In this document: positions 15,413 to 22,878 of the stretch, in pieces
Numbering within the stretch: the stretch's first letter is position 1
Layout of the letters: each line of letters opens with the position of its first letter
Assembly: GCF_024648825.1 (NCBI RefSeq)
Contig: NZ_JANBBE010000012.1
Span: 124,001-188,000 of the forward strand
DNA from: Lentzea californiensis
GTDB lineage: Bacteria > Actinomycetota > Actinomycetes > Mycobacteriales > Pseudonocardiaceae
Direction: 5' to 3'
Length of the DNA stretch: 64,000 bases
Translations under genes and position numbers: made by a program
The notes under the pieces: model-generated
What the model saw: the letters and a program-made list of their open reading frames with translations, nothing else
Told to the model about the DNA's origin: nothing
Databases searched by the model: none

Positions 15413-17182
15413 GTGAGGAAGTACTTCAGAGGCGGTATCGCCGCGGTCACAGGGGCGCTGATCGCGACGAGCATCGTGCTCACGCCGACGGCGAGCGCGG
15501 CCGCCAAGCAGGACCCGGACACCCAGGCACTCGCGGGTGCCCTCGCCACGCAGGAGGTGACCTGGGAGGAGTGCACCTTCCCCGGTGTGGCAGAGGAGAC
15601 CGTCAAGAAGTTCAAGACCGTCAAGGGTCTCGCCTGCGCAACCATCCAGGTCCCGCGCGACTGGCACAACCCGGCCGACGGCAACACGATCGGCGTCCGC
15701 GTCTCCAAGACCGAGACCGCCTACAAGGGCACCAGCCGCCAGGGCATCGCGCTGGTCAACCCCGGTGGCCCCGGCGGCTCCGGCCTGCCGTGGGGCGCGG
15801 CCATGGCCCTGCGCGCCCCGGTCCTCGCCGGCCAGTACGACTTCATCGGCTTCGACCCGCGCGGTGTCGGCCTCTCCTCGCCGCTCACCTGCAGCTACAC
15901 CGTCCCGAACAGCACTGACGTCAACGTGCTGAACAAGGCGAAAGTCGACGGCTGCCTCGAGAACCCGCTGACCAAGTTCATCACCACCGAGCAGACCGCA
16001 TACGACATGGACTTCATCCGCGTCGTGCTCGGCGAGAAGAAGATGAGCTACATCGGCTACTCCTACGGCACGTGGCTCGGCACCTGGTACGCCGCCACGT
16101 TCCCGAGCAAGGCGCACCGCTTCCTGCTCGACTCGGCCGTCGACGCCTCGCAGACGACCCTCGAGAACACCTGGGACCTGCAGCCGCGCACCCGCGACCG
16201 CCAGTTCCAGGAGGCGCTGCTGCCGTACATGGCGCGCAACGACGCCGAGTACGGCCAGGGCACCGACCCGATGGAGATCCGCCGCAACTGGGAGAAGGCC
16301 GGCGGCACCCGTGAGTTCGTGGGTCAGCTGTTCGTCGCGTGGTTCGTGATCCCGGCCATGTACGACACGAGCCAGTACCCGACCGCGGCCGCCGCGGTGT
16401 CCGCGGTGATCAGCACCCCGGCCACCGGCACAGACGCGGAGAAGGTCGAGCAACTCGTCTCGAAGATGCTGGCCACCAAGGGCCTCACCGACGAGAACAA
16501 GGCGTTCATCGCGAAGGCCAAGGCCAACGCGCTCGCCGCGATCGCCAAGAAGGAGCGCGTCGCGGTGAAGACCACGACCGCCGCCGCCGAGGTCGAGACC
16601 TGGGACGCGACGTTCGAGGCGATCCGCTGCCAGGACGGTCAGTGGAACCAGAACCTGCACTACTGGAACTACTGGCTCGCGGACCTGACCGTGAACGCGC
16701 CGTTCATCGCGCCGTTCATGAGCACCCCGCTGTGCGCGTACTGGCCGACGAAGAACGCCATGCCGAAGCCGGACAAGAAGACGTTCCCGCGTCTGCTGGT
16801 CGCGCAGTCCGAGCTCGACGCCGCCACCGCGTACGAGGGCGGCCTCGCCACGGCGAAGGCGCTGCCGAACGCCAAGCTGATCAGTGTCGACAACGAGGGC
16901 TCGCACGGCCTGTTCCCGTACAACACGGACTGCGTCGACGACCCGATCGTCTTCTTCTTCCAGACCGGCGCCACCCCGCGCAAGCAGTTCACGGGCTGCC
17001 AGGCGCTTCCGCTGCCCGGTGAGGACAAGACGTTCGACGTCGGCGGCAAGCTCACCAACGGCAAGGTGAAGATCAAGATGATCACGCCCGCGGTGAAGGA
17101 AGCCAACAAGATCGTCAAGGACCTGCTGAGCGGTTCCTCGACGGCGAGCGCCGACGAGTCGGGCATGCCGGCCAACCTGTAA
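15413..17182 (+). CDS. Secreted tripeptidyl-aminopeptidase-like alpha/beta hydrolase (S33)
   Basis: A 589-residue exported protein. The signal peptide runs to about residue 27 (A-S-A-A-A). The hydrolase has the oxyanion segment L-V-N-P-G-G-P-G-G-S-G, F-D-P-R-G-V-G-L-S-S, the nucleophile elbow G-Y-S-Y-G-T-W-L-G (Ser in G-x-S-x-G), and a late E-G-S-H-G-L-F supplying the catalytic His. The C-terminal block with C-x-x-W-P fits the TAP-like domain. Relatives such as SlpD/SlpE and Tap of Streptomyces remove N-terminal tripeptides from exported proteins. The GTG at 15413 follows AGGAAGGG. A G/C hairpin with a short T-run after the stop (17199-17229) ends the transcript. Confidence 0.88.
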   Translation: MRKYFRGGIAAVTGALIATSIVLTPTASAAAKQDPDTQALAGALATQEVTWEECTFPGVAEETVKKFKTVKGLACATIQVPRDWHNPADGNTIGVRVSKTETAYKGTSRQGIALVNPGGPGGSGLPWGAAMALRAPVLAGQYDFIGFDPRGVGLSSPLTCSYTVPNSTDVNVLNKAKVDGCLENPLTKFITTEQTAYDMDFIRVVLGEKKMSYIGYSYGTWLGTWYAATFPSKAHRFLLDSAVDASQTTLENTWDLQPRTRDRQFQEALLPYMARNDAEYGQGTDPMEIRRNWEKAGGTREFVGQLFVAWFVIPAMYDTSQYPTAAAAVSAVISTPATGTDAEKVEQLVSKMLATKGLTDENKAFIAKAKANALAAIAKKERVAVKTTTAAAEVETWDATFEAIRCQDGQWNQNLHYWNYWLADLTVNAPFIAPFMSTPLCAYWPTKNAMPKPDKKTFPRLLVAQSELDAATAYEGGLATAKALPNAKLISVDNEGSHGLFPYNTDCVDDPIVFFFQTGATPRKQFTGCQALPLPGEDKTFDVGGKLTNGKVKIKMITPAVKEANKIVKDLLSGSSTASADESGMPANL

Positions 17183-17198
17183 CACCCTTGTAGAGCTG

Positions 17199-17230
17199 CG
17201 GCCCTCGGCGCGATGCGCCGGGGGCCGTTT
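17199..17230 (+). terminator. Rho-independent-like terminator after the S33 peptidase
   Basis: CGGCCCTCGGCGC (17199-17211) pairs with GCGCCGGGGGCCG (17215-17227) around a 3-nt loop with one wobble, followed by TTT. It lies 17 bp after the stop codon. Confidence 0.6.
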
Positions 17231-17234
17231 CCAT

Positions 17235-17843
17235 TTACAGGTAATCGCGCCAGAACGGCACGGTGGCTCGCGGTGCCCAGTCGTCCGGGAACTCGGGCGC
17301 GGGGTCGCGGAACTCCCGGTCGACGTAATCGGCCAGATCGGTGCCGTAGCAGATGATGTCCGTTCCCCACACGGACAGAACCGGGTGCCCGGACGTGCCG
17401 CGCCCCGCGGGCAGGAACCGGTGCCCGTAGACCGGCACCAGCCTGGGCGCCTCCGCGAGCGCCTGCCGCGCCACCGCCAACGCTGCCTCGGGTGCGTCCG
17501 GCCGCTCACCCCAGGCCCGGTTCCAGTGACCGCCGGTCTCGACTTCCTCCAACACCTTCCGGACCGGCCACTCGAGTTGCTCGCGAAGTCCGGCCTGGTC
17601 GCCTCCACGCCACTCGGGCCACGGCTGCTCCCAGGTGTGGAAGACACCCGGTTCCGGCTCGAAGGGGCTGTTCACCGGCAGCCCGGCCGCGAGGAACGCC
17701 CGGTGGTCGTCGGCGAACTCGACACCGTGCTCGGCCTCGATGCGGGCGAACTCCGCGTCGGTCAGCCCCGGAGCGATCTCACAGCACTCCAGCTCGGCCA
17801 GGCGGCGCGCGGCCGTGCTCCCCAGGTCAACGCCTCTAGTCAC
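17235..17843 (-). CDS. SUKH (SMI1/KNR4)-like protein
   Basis: A 202-residue cytosolic protein. L-T-D-A-E-F-A-R-I-E-A-E-H-G-V-E-F then H-R-A-F-L-A-A-G-L-P (residues about 25-57) is the opening of the SUKH fold, and V-W-G-T-D-I-I-C-Y-G-T-D-L-A-D-Y-V (about 160-177) matches its later strand-helix. SUKH proteins often serve as immunity proteins against polymorphic nuclease toxins but also occur alone as regulators. No toxin gene is adjacent, so an orphan immunity or regulatory role is only a guess. Confidence 0.7.
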   Translation of the reverse strand: MTRGVDLGSTAARRLAELECCEIAPGLTDAEFARIEAEHGVEFADDHRAFLAAGLPVNSPFEPEPGVFHTWEQPWPEWRGGDQAGLREQLEWPVRKVLEEVETGGHWNRAWGERPDAPEAALAVARQALAEAPRLVPVYGHRFLPAGRGTSGHPVLSVWGTDIICYGTDLADYVDREFRDPAPEFPDDWAPRATVPFWRDYL

Positions 17844-17865
17844 GCCGTGACCGTAACGGGATTCG

Positions 17866-18561
17866 CTAGCGCTGCCACCACTTTTTGCGGACGACGTCGA
17901 TGATCACGCAGGTGATGTTGTCCGGGCCGCCGTTGCCGTTCGCCAGCGCGATCAGCTGCCAGGCCGCGTCGGTGCCGTCCTCAGTGGACAGGAGGACGTC
18001 GTGGACGTCGCCGAGGTCGGTGTAGTCGGTCAGGCCGTCGCTGCAGAGCAGGTAGCGGTCCTCGATCTTGGCCTGGTGCCACGAGAGGTCGGGGTCGTGC
18101 GAGTTGCCGGACTGCAGGGCGCGCAGCACGTAGGCGCGGCGCGGGTGCACCAGGGCTTCTTCCGGCGTCATGCGACCGGCGTCCACCAACGCCTGGACCA
18201 TGGTGTGGTCGTGGGAGATCTGGCGGAGTTCGCCTTCCCTGAGCACGTACGCGCGGGAGTCGCCGATGTGCGCCAGCTGGAAGGCGAGACCCTCCCACCG
18301 GATGGCGGTCAGCGTGGTGCCGGCGCCCTGGGGCGTCTCGGCGTCGAGTCTGCGCGCGATCTCGGACACGGCCGGGCCCAGGTCGCCCTTCCAGGCCGCG
18401 AGGACGTCGACCGCGAGCGCGCTGGCCACTTCACCGTGCTCGTGGCCGCCCATGCCGTCCGCCACGGCCTGCAGGTCCGCGCGGACGTAGACCGAATCCT
18501 CGTTGTGCTCGCGGACGAGCCCAGGATCGGTCGCCACGGCGATGCGCAGCTCGTGTGTCAT
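17866..18561 (-). CDS. PP2C-family protein Ser/Thr phosphatase
   Basis: A 231-residue soluble phosphatase. Metal-binding motifs are present: R-E-H-N-E-D-S near residue 20, A-D-G-M-G-G-H near 34-40, H-I-G-D-S-R-A-Y, C-S-D-G-L-T-D and a final G-G-P-D-N-I-T. The length matches a bare PP2C catalytic domain with no membrane helix or FHA domain. It is expected to remove phosphate from Ser/Thr kinase substrates using two Mn/Mg ions. A Ser/Thr kinase gene lies 1.5 kb away (20105) and could be its partner. It is divergent from the methylase gene, and the shared 50-bp gap holds the TTGTGAA repeats. Confidence 0.92.
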   Translation of the reverse strand: MTHELRIAVATDPGLVREHNEDSVYVRADLQAVADGMGGHEHGEVASALAVDVLAAWKGDLGPAVSEIARRLDAETPQGAGTTLTAIRWEGLAFQLAHIGDSRAYVLREGELRQISHDHTMVQALVDAGRMTPEEALVHPRRAYVLRALQSGNSHDPDLSWHQAKIEDRYLLCSDGLTDYTDLGDVHDVLLSTEDGTDAAWQLIALANGNGGPDNITCVIIDVVRKKWWQR

Positions 18562-18578
18562 GTCTCCCAGTAGATCAG

Positions 18579-18614
18579 TTGTGAAGTGAGTTCACAAGCA
18601 ATACGGTTGTGAAC
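18579..18614 (+). promoter_or_regulatory. Methylase promoter overlaid with TTGTGAA repeats
   Basis: -35 TTGTGA (18579-18584), 17 bp, -10 TACGGT (18602-18607), giving a leaderless transcript at the ATG at 18615. TTGTGAA (18579-18585) and its inverse TTCACAA (18591-18597) form a perfect 7-bp inverted repeat with a 5-bp spacer, and a third copy TTGTGAA occurs at 18607-18613. The sites cover the promoter completely and lie between the divergent PP2C and methylase genes. Confidence 0.6.
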
Positions 18615-19997
18615 ATGGATGAGACGGTCAACGCCGGTGACATAGCGCGCCTCGCCGATGTGGGGCGGGCGGCCGTGTCGAACTGGCGGCGGCGGTTCGA
18701 GGACTTCCCATCGCCGGTCGGTGGGACGGCCTCCAGTCCGTTGTACCTGTTGCGCGACGTGGAGTCATGGCTTCGGCGCAACGGGAAGCCGTTCCGGGTG
18801 TCCCCGGCCGAGCGCTTGTGGACGCAACTGCGGACCGCGGACGACCTGAAGCTCGGTGAGGCGCTGGCCGCGGTCGAGGCCGACGCGGAGACGTTCGAGT
18901 TCCTCCACGAGCGGTACCTGGAGGCCCACTCCCGTCTGCTGAACCCCACTCCACCCGAGGTCGTCGAGGCCGTCCTGGCCACGACGGACGGCGACACGGT
19001 GATCGATCCGGCGTGCGGCACGGGGAGTCTGCTGAAGGCGTCCAGGGCGCGGAACAAGATCGGGCAGGAGCTCGATCCCGTGTCGGCGGTCATCGCGCGG
19101 CGCCGGATGCCGGCCGCGCAGATCTTCACCGGCGACTCGTTGCGGCACAACGGGGTTCAGGCGAAGGCCGACGCGGTGGTGTGCGACCCGCCGTGGCACG
19201 ACCGGGCGTGGGGGCACGAGGAACTGGTCGGCGACGCCCGGTGGACCTACGGCCTGCCACCCCGCGGCGAACCGGAGCTGGCGTGGTTGCAGCACGCCCT
19301 GTCGCTGGCGAAGCCCGGCGGGCTGGTGGCGGTGCTGCTGCCGTCCGCGGCGGCCTCGCGCAGGCCCGGCAAGCGGATCCGCGGCAACCTGCTGCGCGCC
19401 GGGGCGGTGCGCGCGGTGATGACCGTGCAGCCGGGACGCGACCTGTGGCTGCTGCGCAATCCGATCGGCCGCGCGCCCGAACAGATCGCGCTCCTCGAGG
19501 CACCGGGCCCGCTCGACCCGAACACGCGGGTCATCGACCTGCTGGACGACGACGTCGACCTGAGCCCGTCACGCCGCAGCGGCACCGACGCGTCCGCCTA
19601 CCTCGCGGCGCAGCCGACGTTCGGCCTGCCCCCGCTGCCCGAGTTGCGGCACCAGGACGCTCCCCCGATGACCACGATCGGCGAGCTGGTCCGCGCGGCC
19701 CCCGGCCCGCACGTCGTCTCGTCCCCCACCGGCGCGACGTACGAGATCGATCCGCGCAAGGTCGACCCCGATTTCCTGGAGGGCGTGCTGCGCGCCGCGT
19801 TCGCCAGGACGCCGACAGGCTCGACCCGGCTGGACGTGCGCCGGACGCAGGTGCCGTCGCTGCCGCTGGCGGAGCAGCAGCGGTACGGACGTGCGTTCGC
19901 GCAGCTCAAGGCGTTGGAAGCGGGCCTGGACGAGGCCGCCACGCTGGTCCGTCTGGGCTACAGCGGACTTCTGAGCGGACAGGTCGGGCCAGCGTGA
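18615..19997 (+). CDS. HTH-fused N6-adenine DNA methylase
   Basis: About 460 residues. Residues 5-55 form an N-terminal HTH (G-D-I-A-R-L-A-D-V-G-R-A-A-V-S-N-W-R-R-R then a P-L-Y-wing). The middle is a SAM-dependent methylase with motif I D-P-A-C-G-T-G-S-L-L (about 135-144) and catalytic motif IV D-P-P-W. D-P-P-W replaces the N-P-P-Y/F usual in type I-like (HsdM) enzymes. No restriction, specificity or Pgl genes are nearby, so this is an orphan enzyme; the HTH could make it a DNA-binding regulator of its own promoter. I chose ATG 18615, which matches the leaderless promoter, over GTG 18609. Confidence 0.8.
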   Translation: MDETVNAGDIARLADVGRAAVSNWRRRFEDFPSPVGGTASSPLYLLRDVESWLRRNGKPFRVSPAERLWTQLRTADDLKLGEALAAVEADAETFEFLHERYLEAHSRLLNPTPPEVVEAVLATTDGDTVIDPACGTGSLLKASRARNKIGQELDPVSAVIARRRMPAAQIFTGDSLRHNGVQAKADAVVCDPPWHDRAWGHEELVGDARWTYGLPPRGEPELAWLQHALSLAKPGGLVAVLLPSAAASRRPGKRIRGNLLRAGAVRAVMTVQPGRDLWLLRNPIGRAPEQIALLEAPGPLDPNTRVIDLLDDDVDLSPSRRSGTDASAYLAAQPTFGLPPLPELRHQDAPPMTTIGELVRAAPGPHVVSSPTGATYEIDPRKVDPDFLEGVLRAAFARTPTGSTRLDVRRTQVPSLPLAEQQRYGRAFAQLKALEAGLDEAATLVRLGYSGLLSGQVGPA

Positions 19998-20092
19998 GTC
20001 TGGCAGTTTCACCCGATCGGGATGTCCTGAAACGCTGTTACCGTCGCCTCGCGTACGAGGAAGCGCGGGGTCAGCGAACAGGTGACGGCAGT

Positions 20093-20098
20093 TAGGCT
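20093..20098 (+). promoter_or_regulatory. -10 element of a leaderless kinase transcript
   Basis: TAGGCT lies 6 nt before the GTG at 20105 with no Shine-Dalgarno. The spacing predicts transcription starting at the GTG. No strong -35 is visible. Confidence 0.4.
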
Positions 20099-20104
20099 CC
20101 CAGG

Positions 20105-21052
20105 GTGCTGATCGCCGACCGCTACGAGATCGACGACCTGCCGCTGGGGCGGGGTGGCATGGGTGCCGTGCACAAGGGCCGGGACCTGCGCCTGGATCGG
20201 CGCGTCGCGGTCAAGCTGCTGCGGCTGCCCGGCAGCGACGACGAGGTGGCGCAGCGGTTCGCGCGTGAGGCGCGGATCGTCGCCAGACTGGAACACCCCG
20301 GAGTGCCCGTGCTGTACGACTTCGGGACGTTCGAGCAGCGCCTCTTCCAGGTCATGCAGTTCGTCGACGGCGTCACGGTCGACGAACTGGTCGGCGAGTT
20401 CGGCCCGCTGCCCGAGGCCTGGGCCGCGAACATCGCCGCGCAGACGGCCGCGGTGCTGGCGGCGGCGCACGAACAGGGCATCTGCCACCGGGATCTCAAG
20501 CCCACCAACCTGATGCTGTGCCCGGACGGGGCGGTGAAGGTGCTGGACTTCGGCCTCGCGCTGCTACGGGAGAGTGACGTCGCGCCGTTCAGCCGGGCCG
20601 GCCAGATCCTCGGCACGCCCTCGTACATGGCGCCGGAGCAGATCCAGCGCGGTACCGCCGAGCCCCGCAGCGACCTGTACGCGCTGGGGTGCGTGCTGCA
20701 CGAGATGCTGACGGGCGAACAACTCTTCACCGGACCAACGGCTTACGCGGTGTTCGACAAGCACGTCAAGGAGACGCCGCGGCCGGTCGAGGGAGCGCTC
20801 GACCCGTTGGTGCAACGGTTGCTGGCCAAGGAACCCGACGGACGGCCGGCGACGGCGCTGGAGGTTTTCGATGCCCTGCACGGGTTCGCGCAGGACCCGC
20901 CGGCGTTGCCCGGCTTCGTGCGGGACGGCTCGTCGGCGATGTACTCGAGCGTGCAGGTCAGGCCGGGATTCGGTTCACCTCGTGATCACCGGTCGCCCAC
21001 AGGTGCTGCACCGCGTACGCACGCCACGGCCGCCACGCCTCCGAACGCCTGA
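20105..21052 (+). CDS. Soluble PknB-type Ser/Thr protein kinase
   Basis: A 315-residue Hanks-type kinase. It has a G-R-G-G-M-G glycine loop (15-20), K37 in V-A-V-K-L-L, C-H-R-D-L-K-P-T-N (D130), L-D-F-G (D148), G-T-P-S-Y-M-A-P-E-Q and S-D-L-Y-A-L-G-C-V. All catalytic residues are present. There is no transmembrane helix or sensor domain, so it is a cytosolic kinase; the PP2C phosphatase at 17866-18561 may oppose it. The last 32 codons run into the 3' end of the convergent glycosylase gene (95-bp overlap), so the natural C-terminal tail is low-complexity and Pro/Thr-rich. Confidence 0.9.
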   Translation: MLIADRYEIDDLPLGRGGMGAVHKGRDLRLDRRVAVKLLRLPGSDDEVAQRFAREARIVARLEHPGVPVLYDFGTFEQRLFQVMQFVDGVTVDELVGEFGPLPEAWAANIAAQTAAVLAAAHEQGICHRDLKPTNLMLCPDGAVKVLDFGLALLRESDVAPFSRAGQILGTPSYMAPEQIQRGTAEPRSDLYALGCVLHEMLTGEQLFTGPTAYAVFDKHVKETPRPVEGALDPLVQRLLAKEPDGRPATALEVFDALHGFAQDPPALPGFVRDGSSAMYSSVQVRPGFGSPRDHRSPTGAAPRTHATAATPPNA

Positions 21053-21830
21053 CCAGCGCCGCGGGCGTCGACGGCAGTCCCAGGGCCTCCGCGGCCAGCC
21101 GGACGCCCAGATCGGTCGGCAGGAACGCGTCGGGATCGCCCAAAGAGCGCATCAGGATCGACTCGACGGTCCACGGACCGAAGCCCGGCAGCGACGAAAG
21201 CCATTCGCGCGCAACGGCCCGGTCCGCGCCGGGAGACAGGTCCAAACCGGACTCGAGGGCGCCCAGCAACGCGGCCATCGTGCGGCGGCGGGACTCGGGC
21301 ATCGCCAGCGCCGCGGGATCGAACGACAGTGGGAACAGGAACAGGTCCCCCACCGGCTTGCCGAAGGCCGTCACGAGGCGTGCTGCGTGCGTGCGCGCGG
21401 CCTTCGTCGACACCTGTTGACCCAGCACGGCCCGAATGGCGAACTCCGCGCCGTCGACCGTGCGCGGCACACGGCGCCCAGGAGCAGCCGAAACCAACGG
21501 CGCCAAAAGGGGGTCCGCGGACAACGCCGCATCGACCGCTAACGGATCGGCGTCGAGGTCCAGCAGAAACCGGCAAAGGTCTAGAGCACTAGCCGAATCG
21601 CGAGAGTCCGACAGTTCCAGCGTGCACTCGACGTGATCCGGGAACGGACGCAAAGACGCGATGCCGAAACCGCAAGTAAGTCGCAAGGTTCGCCGGTAGA
21701 CACCGTTCCGCCACTCTTCCACTCCGGGCACGGCGGTGGCGATGAGGTGGCCGAACAGGCTGTCGGGCCACAGCGGTGCTTGAAAGTGCAACTGTTCCGA
21801 GAACGTGACCGGCGGCATGTCCACCAGCAT
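20958..21830 (-). CDS. AlkA-like DNA-3-methyladenine glycosylase
   Basis: A 290-residue base-excision repair enzyme. F-A-I-R-A-V-L-G-Q-Q-V-S-T-K-A-A (HhH-GPD entry), then L-P-G-F-G-P-W-T-V-E-S-I-L-M-R (helix-hairpin-helix) and D-A-F-L-P-T-D-L-G with the catalytic Asp. The N-terminal part has the AlkA-N beta domain (L-H-F-Q-A-P-L-W). It removes alkylated purines from DNA. No Ada domain is fused, unlike many actinobacterial AlkA proteins. I chose the ATG at 21830 because an AGGAA site lies 8 nt upstream; the frame stays open to 21887. Confidence 0.88.
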   Translation of the reverse strand: MLVDMPPVTFSEQLHFQAPLWPDSLFGHLIATAVPGVEEWRNGVYRRTLRLTCGFGIASLRPFPDHVECTLELSDSRDSASALDLCRFLLDLDADPLAVDAALSADPLLAPLVSAAPGRRVPRTVDGAEFAIRAVLGQQVSTKAARTHAARLVTAFGKPVGDLFLFPLSFDPAALAMPESRRRTMAALLGALESGLDLSPGADRAVAREWLSSLPGFGPWTVESILMRSLGDPDAFLPTDLGVRLAAEALGLPSTPAALVRRSEAWRPWRAYAVQHLWATGDHEVNRIPA

Positions 21831-21960
21831 GACGCCATTCCTACCGAGACGCTGGCGGGAAAGCGACATCATTCCGGACGGGGCCAACCGGGTGACCTGC
21901 TTCGCGGCGCGAAAATCCGTGGCTAGGCTGACCGTCGCGCCGTGGCAGCAGTTGTCGGTT

Positions 21961-22674
21961 TCAGCATGGAAGGGCGGCGTCGCGTGCGATGAGAGCGGCT
22001 TGGACGCGGTTGTCGCACCGAAGTTTCGTCAGCAGTCGGCTGACGTGGGCCTTGATAGCCCCTTCTGAGAGGTACATGAGCCGTGCGATCCGTGCATTCG
22101 CCATGCCCTGCGCCAGGTACACCAACACTTCCTGCTCGCGTCGAGTGAGCAGGCCGATGCGGCTGCGTGCGGCGTCACGGCGTTCCGAGTCGGCGCCGGT
22201 GAAGTGGTCGATCAACGCACGCGTCGCGGACGGCGACAGGATGGCCTCTCCGGCGGCGACGGCGCGCACGGCGTTCACCAACGCGTCGGGTTCGCCGCTC
22301 TTGAACAGGAATCCCGCCGCGCCGGCGCGCAACGCGGGGAACAACATCTCCTCGGTCGGCGGCGTGCACAGCATGATCACCTGCGTGCCTGGCACGTGCC
22401 TGCGCACCATCCGCACCGCCGCGAGGCCTTCCATGCCGGGCATGGAGGCGTCCATCAGCAGCACCTGCGGACGCTGGCGCCGCGCGAGTTCGAGTGCTCC
22501 GCCGCCGTCACCGGCCTCGCCGACCACCACGACGTTGCCGGCGCGTTCCAGCACACCGCGGACTCCCGTGCGGATCAGAACCTCGTCGTCGGCGATGCCG
22601 ACGGTGATCGTGCGCGGTTTGTCCACCAGTTGCAGACCTGCGCTCGCCCACGAGGTGCTCGTCGTCAACGTCAT
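21961..22674 (-). CDS. Orphan NarL/LuxR-type response regulator
   Basis: About 237 residues. Receiver: D29-D30 acidic pair, phospho-acceptor D75 in V-L-L-M-D-A-S-M-P-G, T/C switch region L-C-T-P-P and K in F-L-F-K-S-G. The C-terminus is a GerE HTH (L-T-R-R-E-Q-E-V-L-V-Y-L-A-Q-G-M then I-A-R-L-M-Y-L-S-E-G-A-I-K-A-H). No sensor kinase is adjacent, so the partner is elsewhere or absent. An AGGGA site lies 7 nt before the ATG at 22674; a GTG at 22680 is the alternative. It is divergent from the large LuxR-type ATPase gene. Confidence 0.88.
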   Translation of the reverse strand: MTLTTSTSWASAGLQLVDKPRTITVGIADDEVLIRTGVRGVLERAGNVVVVGEAGDGGGALELARRQRPQVLLMDASMPGMEGLAAVRMVRRHVPGTQVIMLCTPPTEEMLFPALRAGAAGFLFKSGEPDALVNAVRAVAAGEAILSPSATRALIDHFTGADSERRDAARSRIGLLTRREQEVLVYLAQGMANARIARLMYLSEGAIKAHVSRLLTKLRCDNRVQAALIARDAALPC

Positions 22675-22878
22675 GCGCACTCCCTGTCAGACCGGACCAG
22701 TCACCAGTTTGTTCCCGAACGAGGGCCACGGGAAGGCAGGCATAACGAACAGGTTGCGAACCGTCTCACGCACACGCAGGCGTAACGGGTTGCACGTGCC
22801 GGTTCACCGCACACCACCTGCGAAAACGCCGGACCGAGACAGGAACAACCTGCCGTTACGGCTTGACGAGAGGGACTC

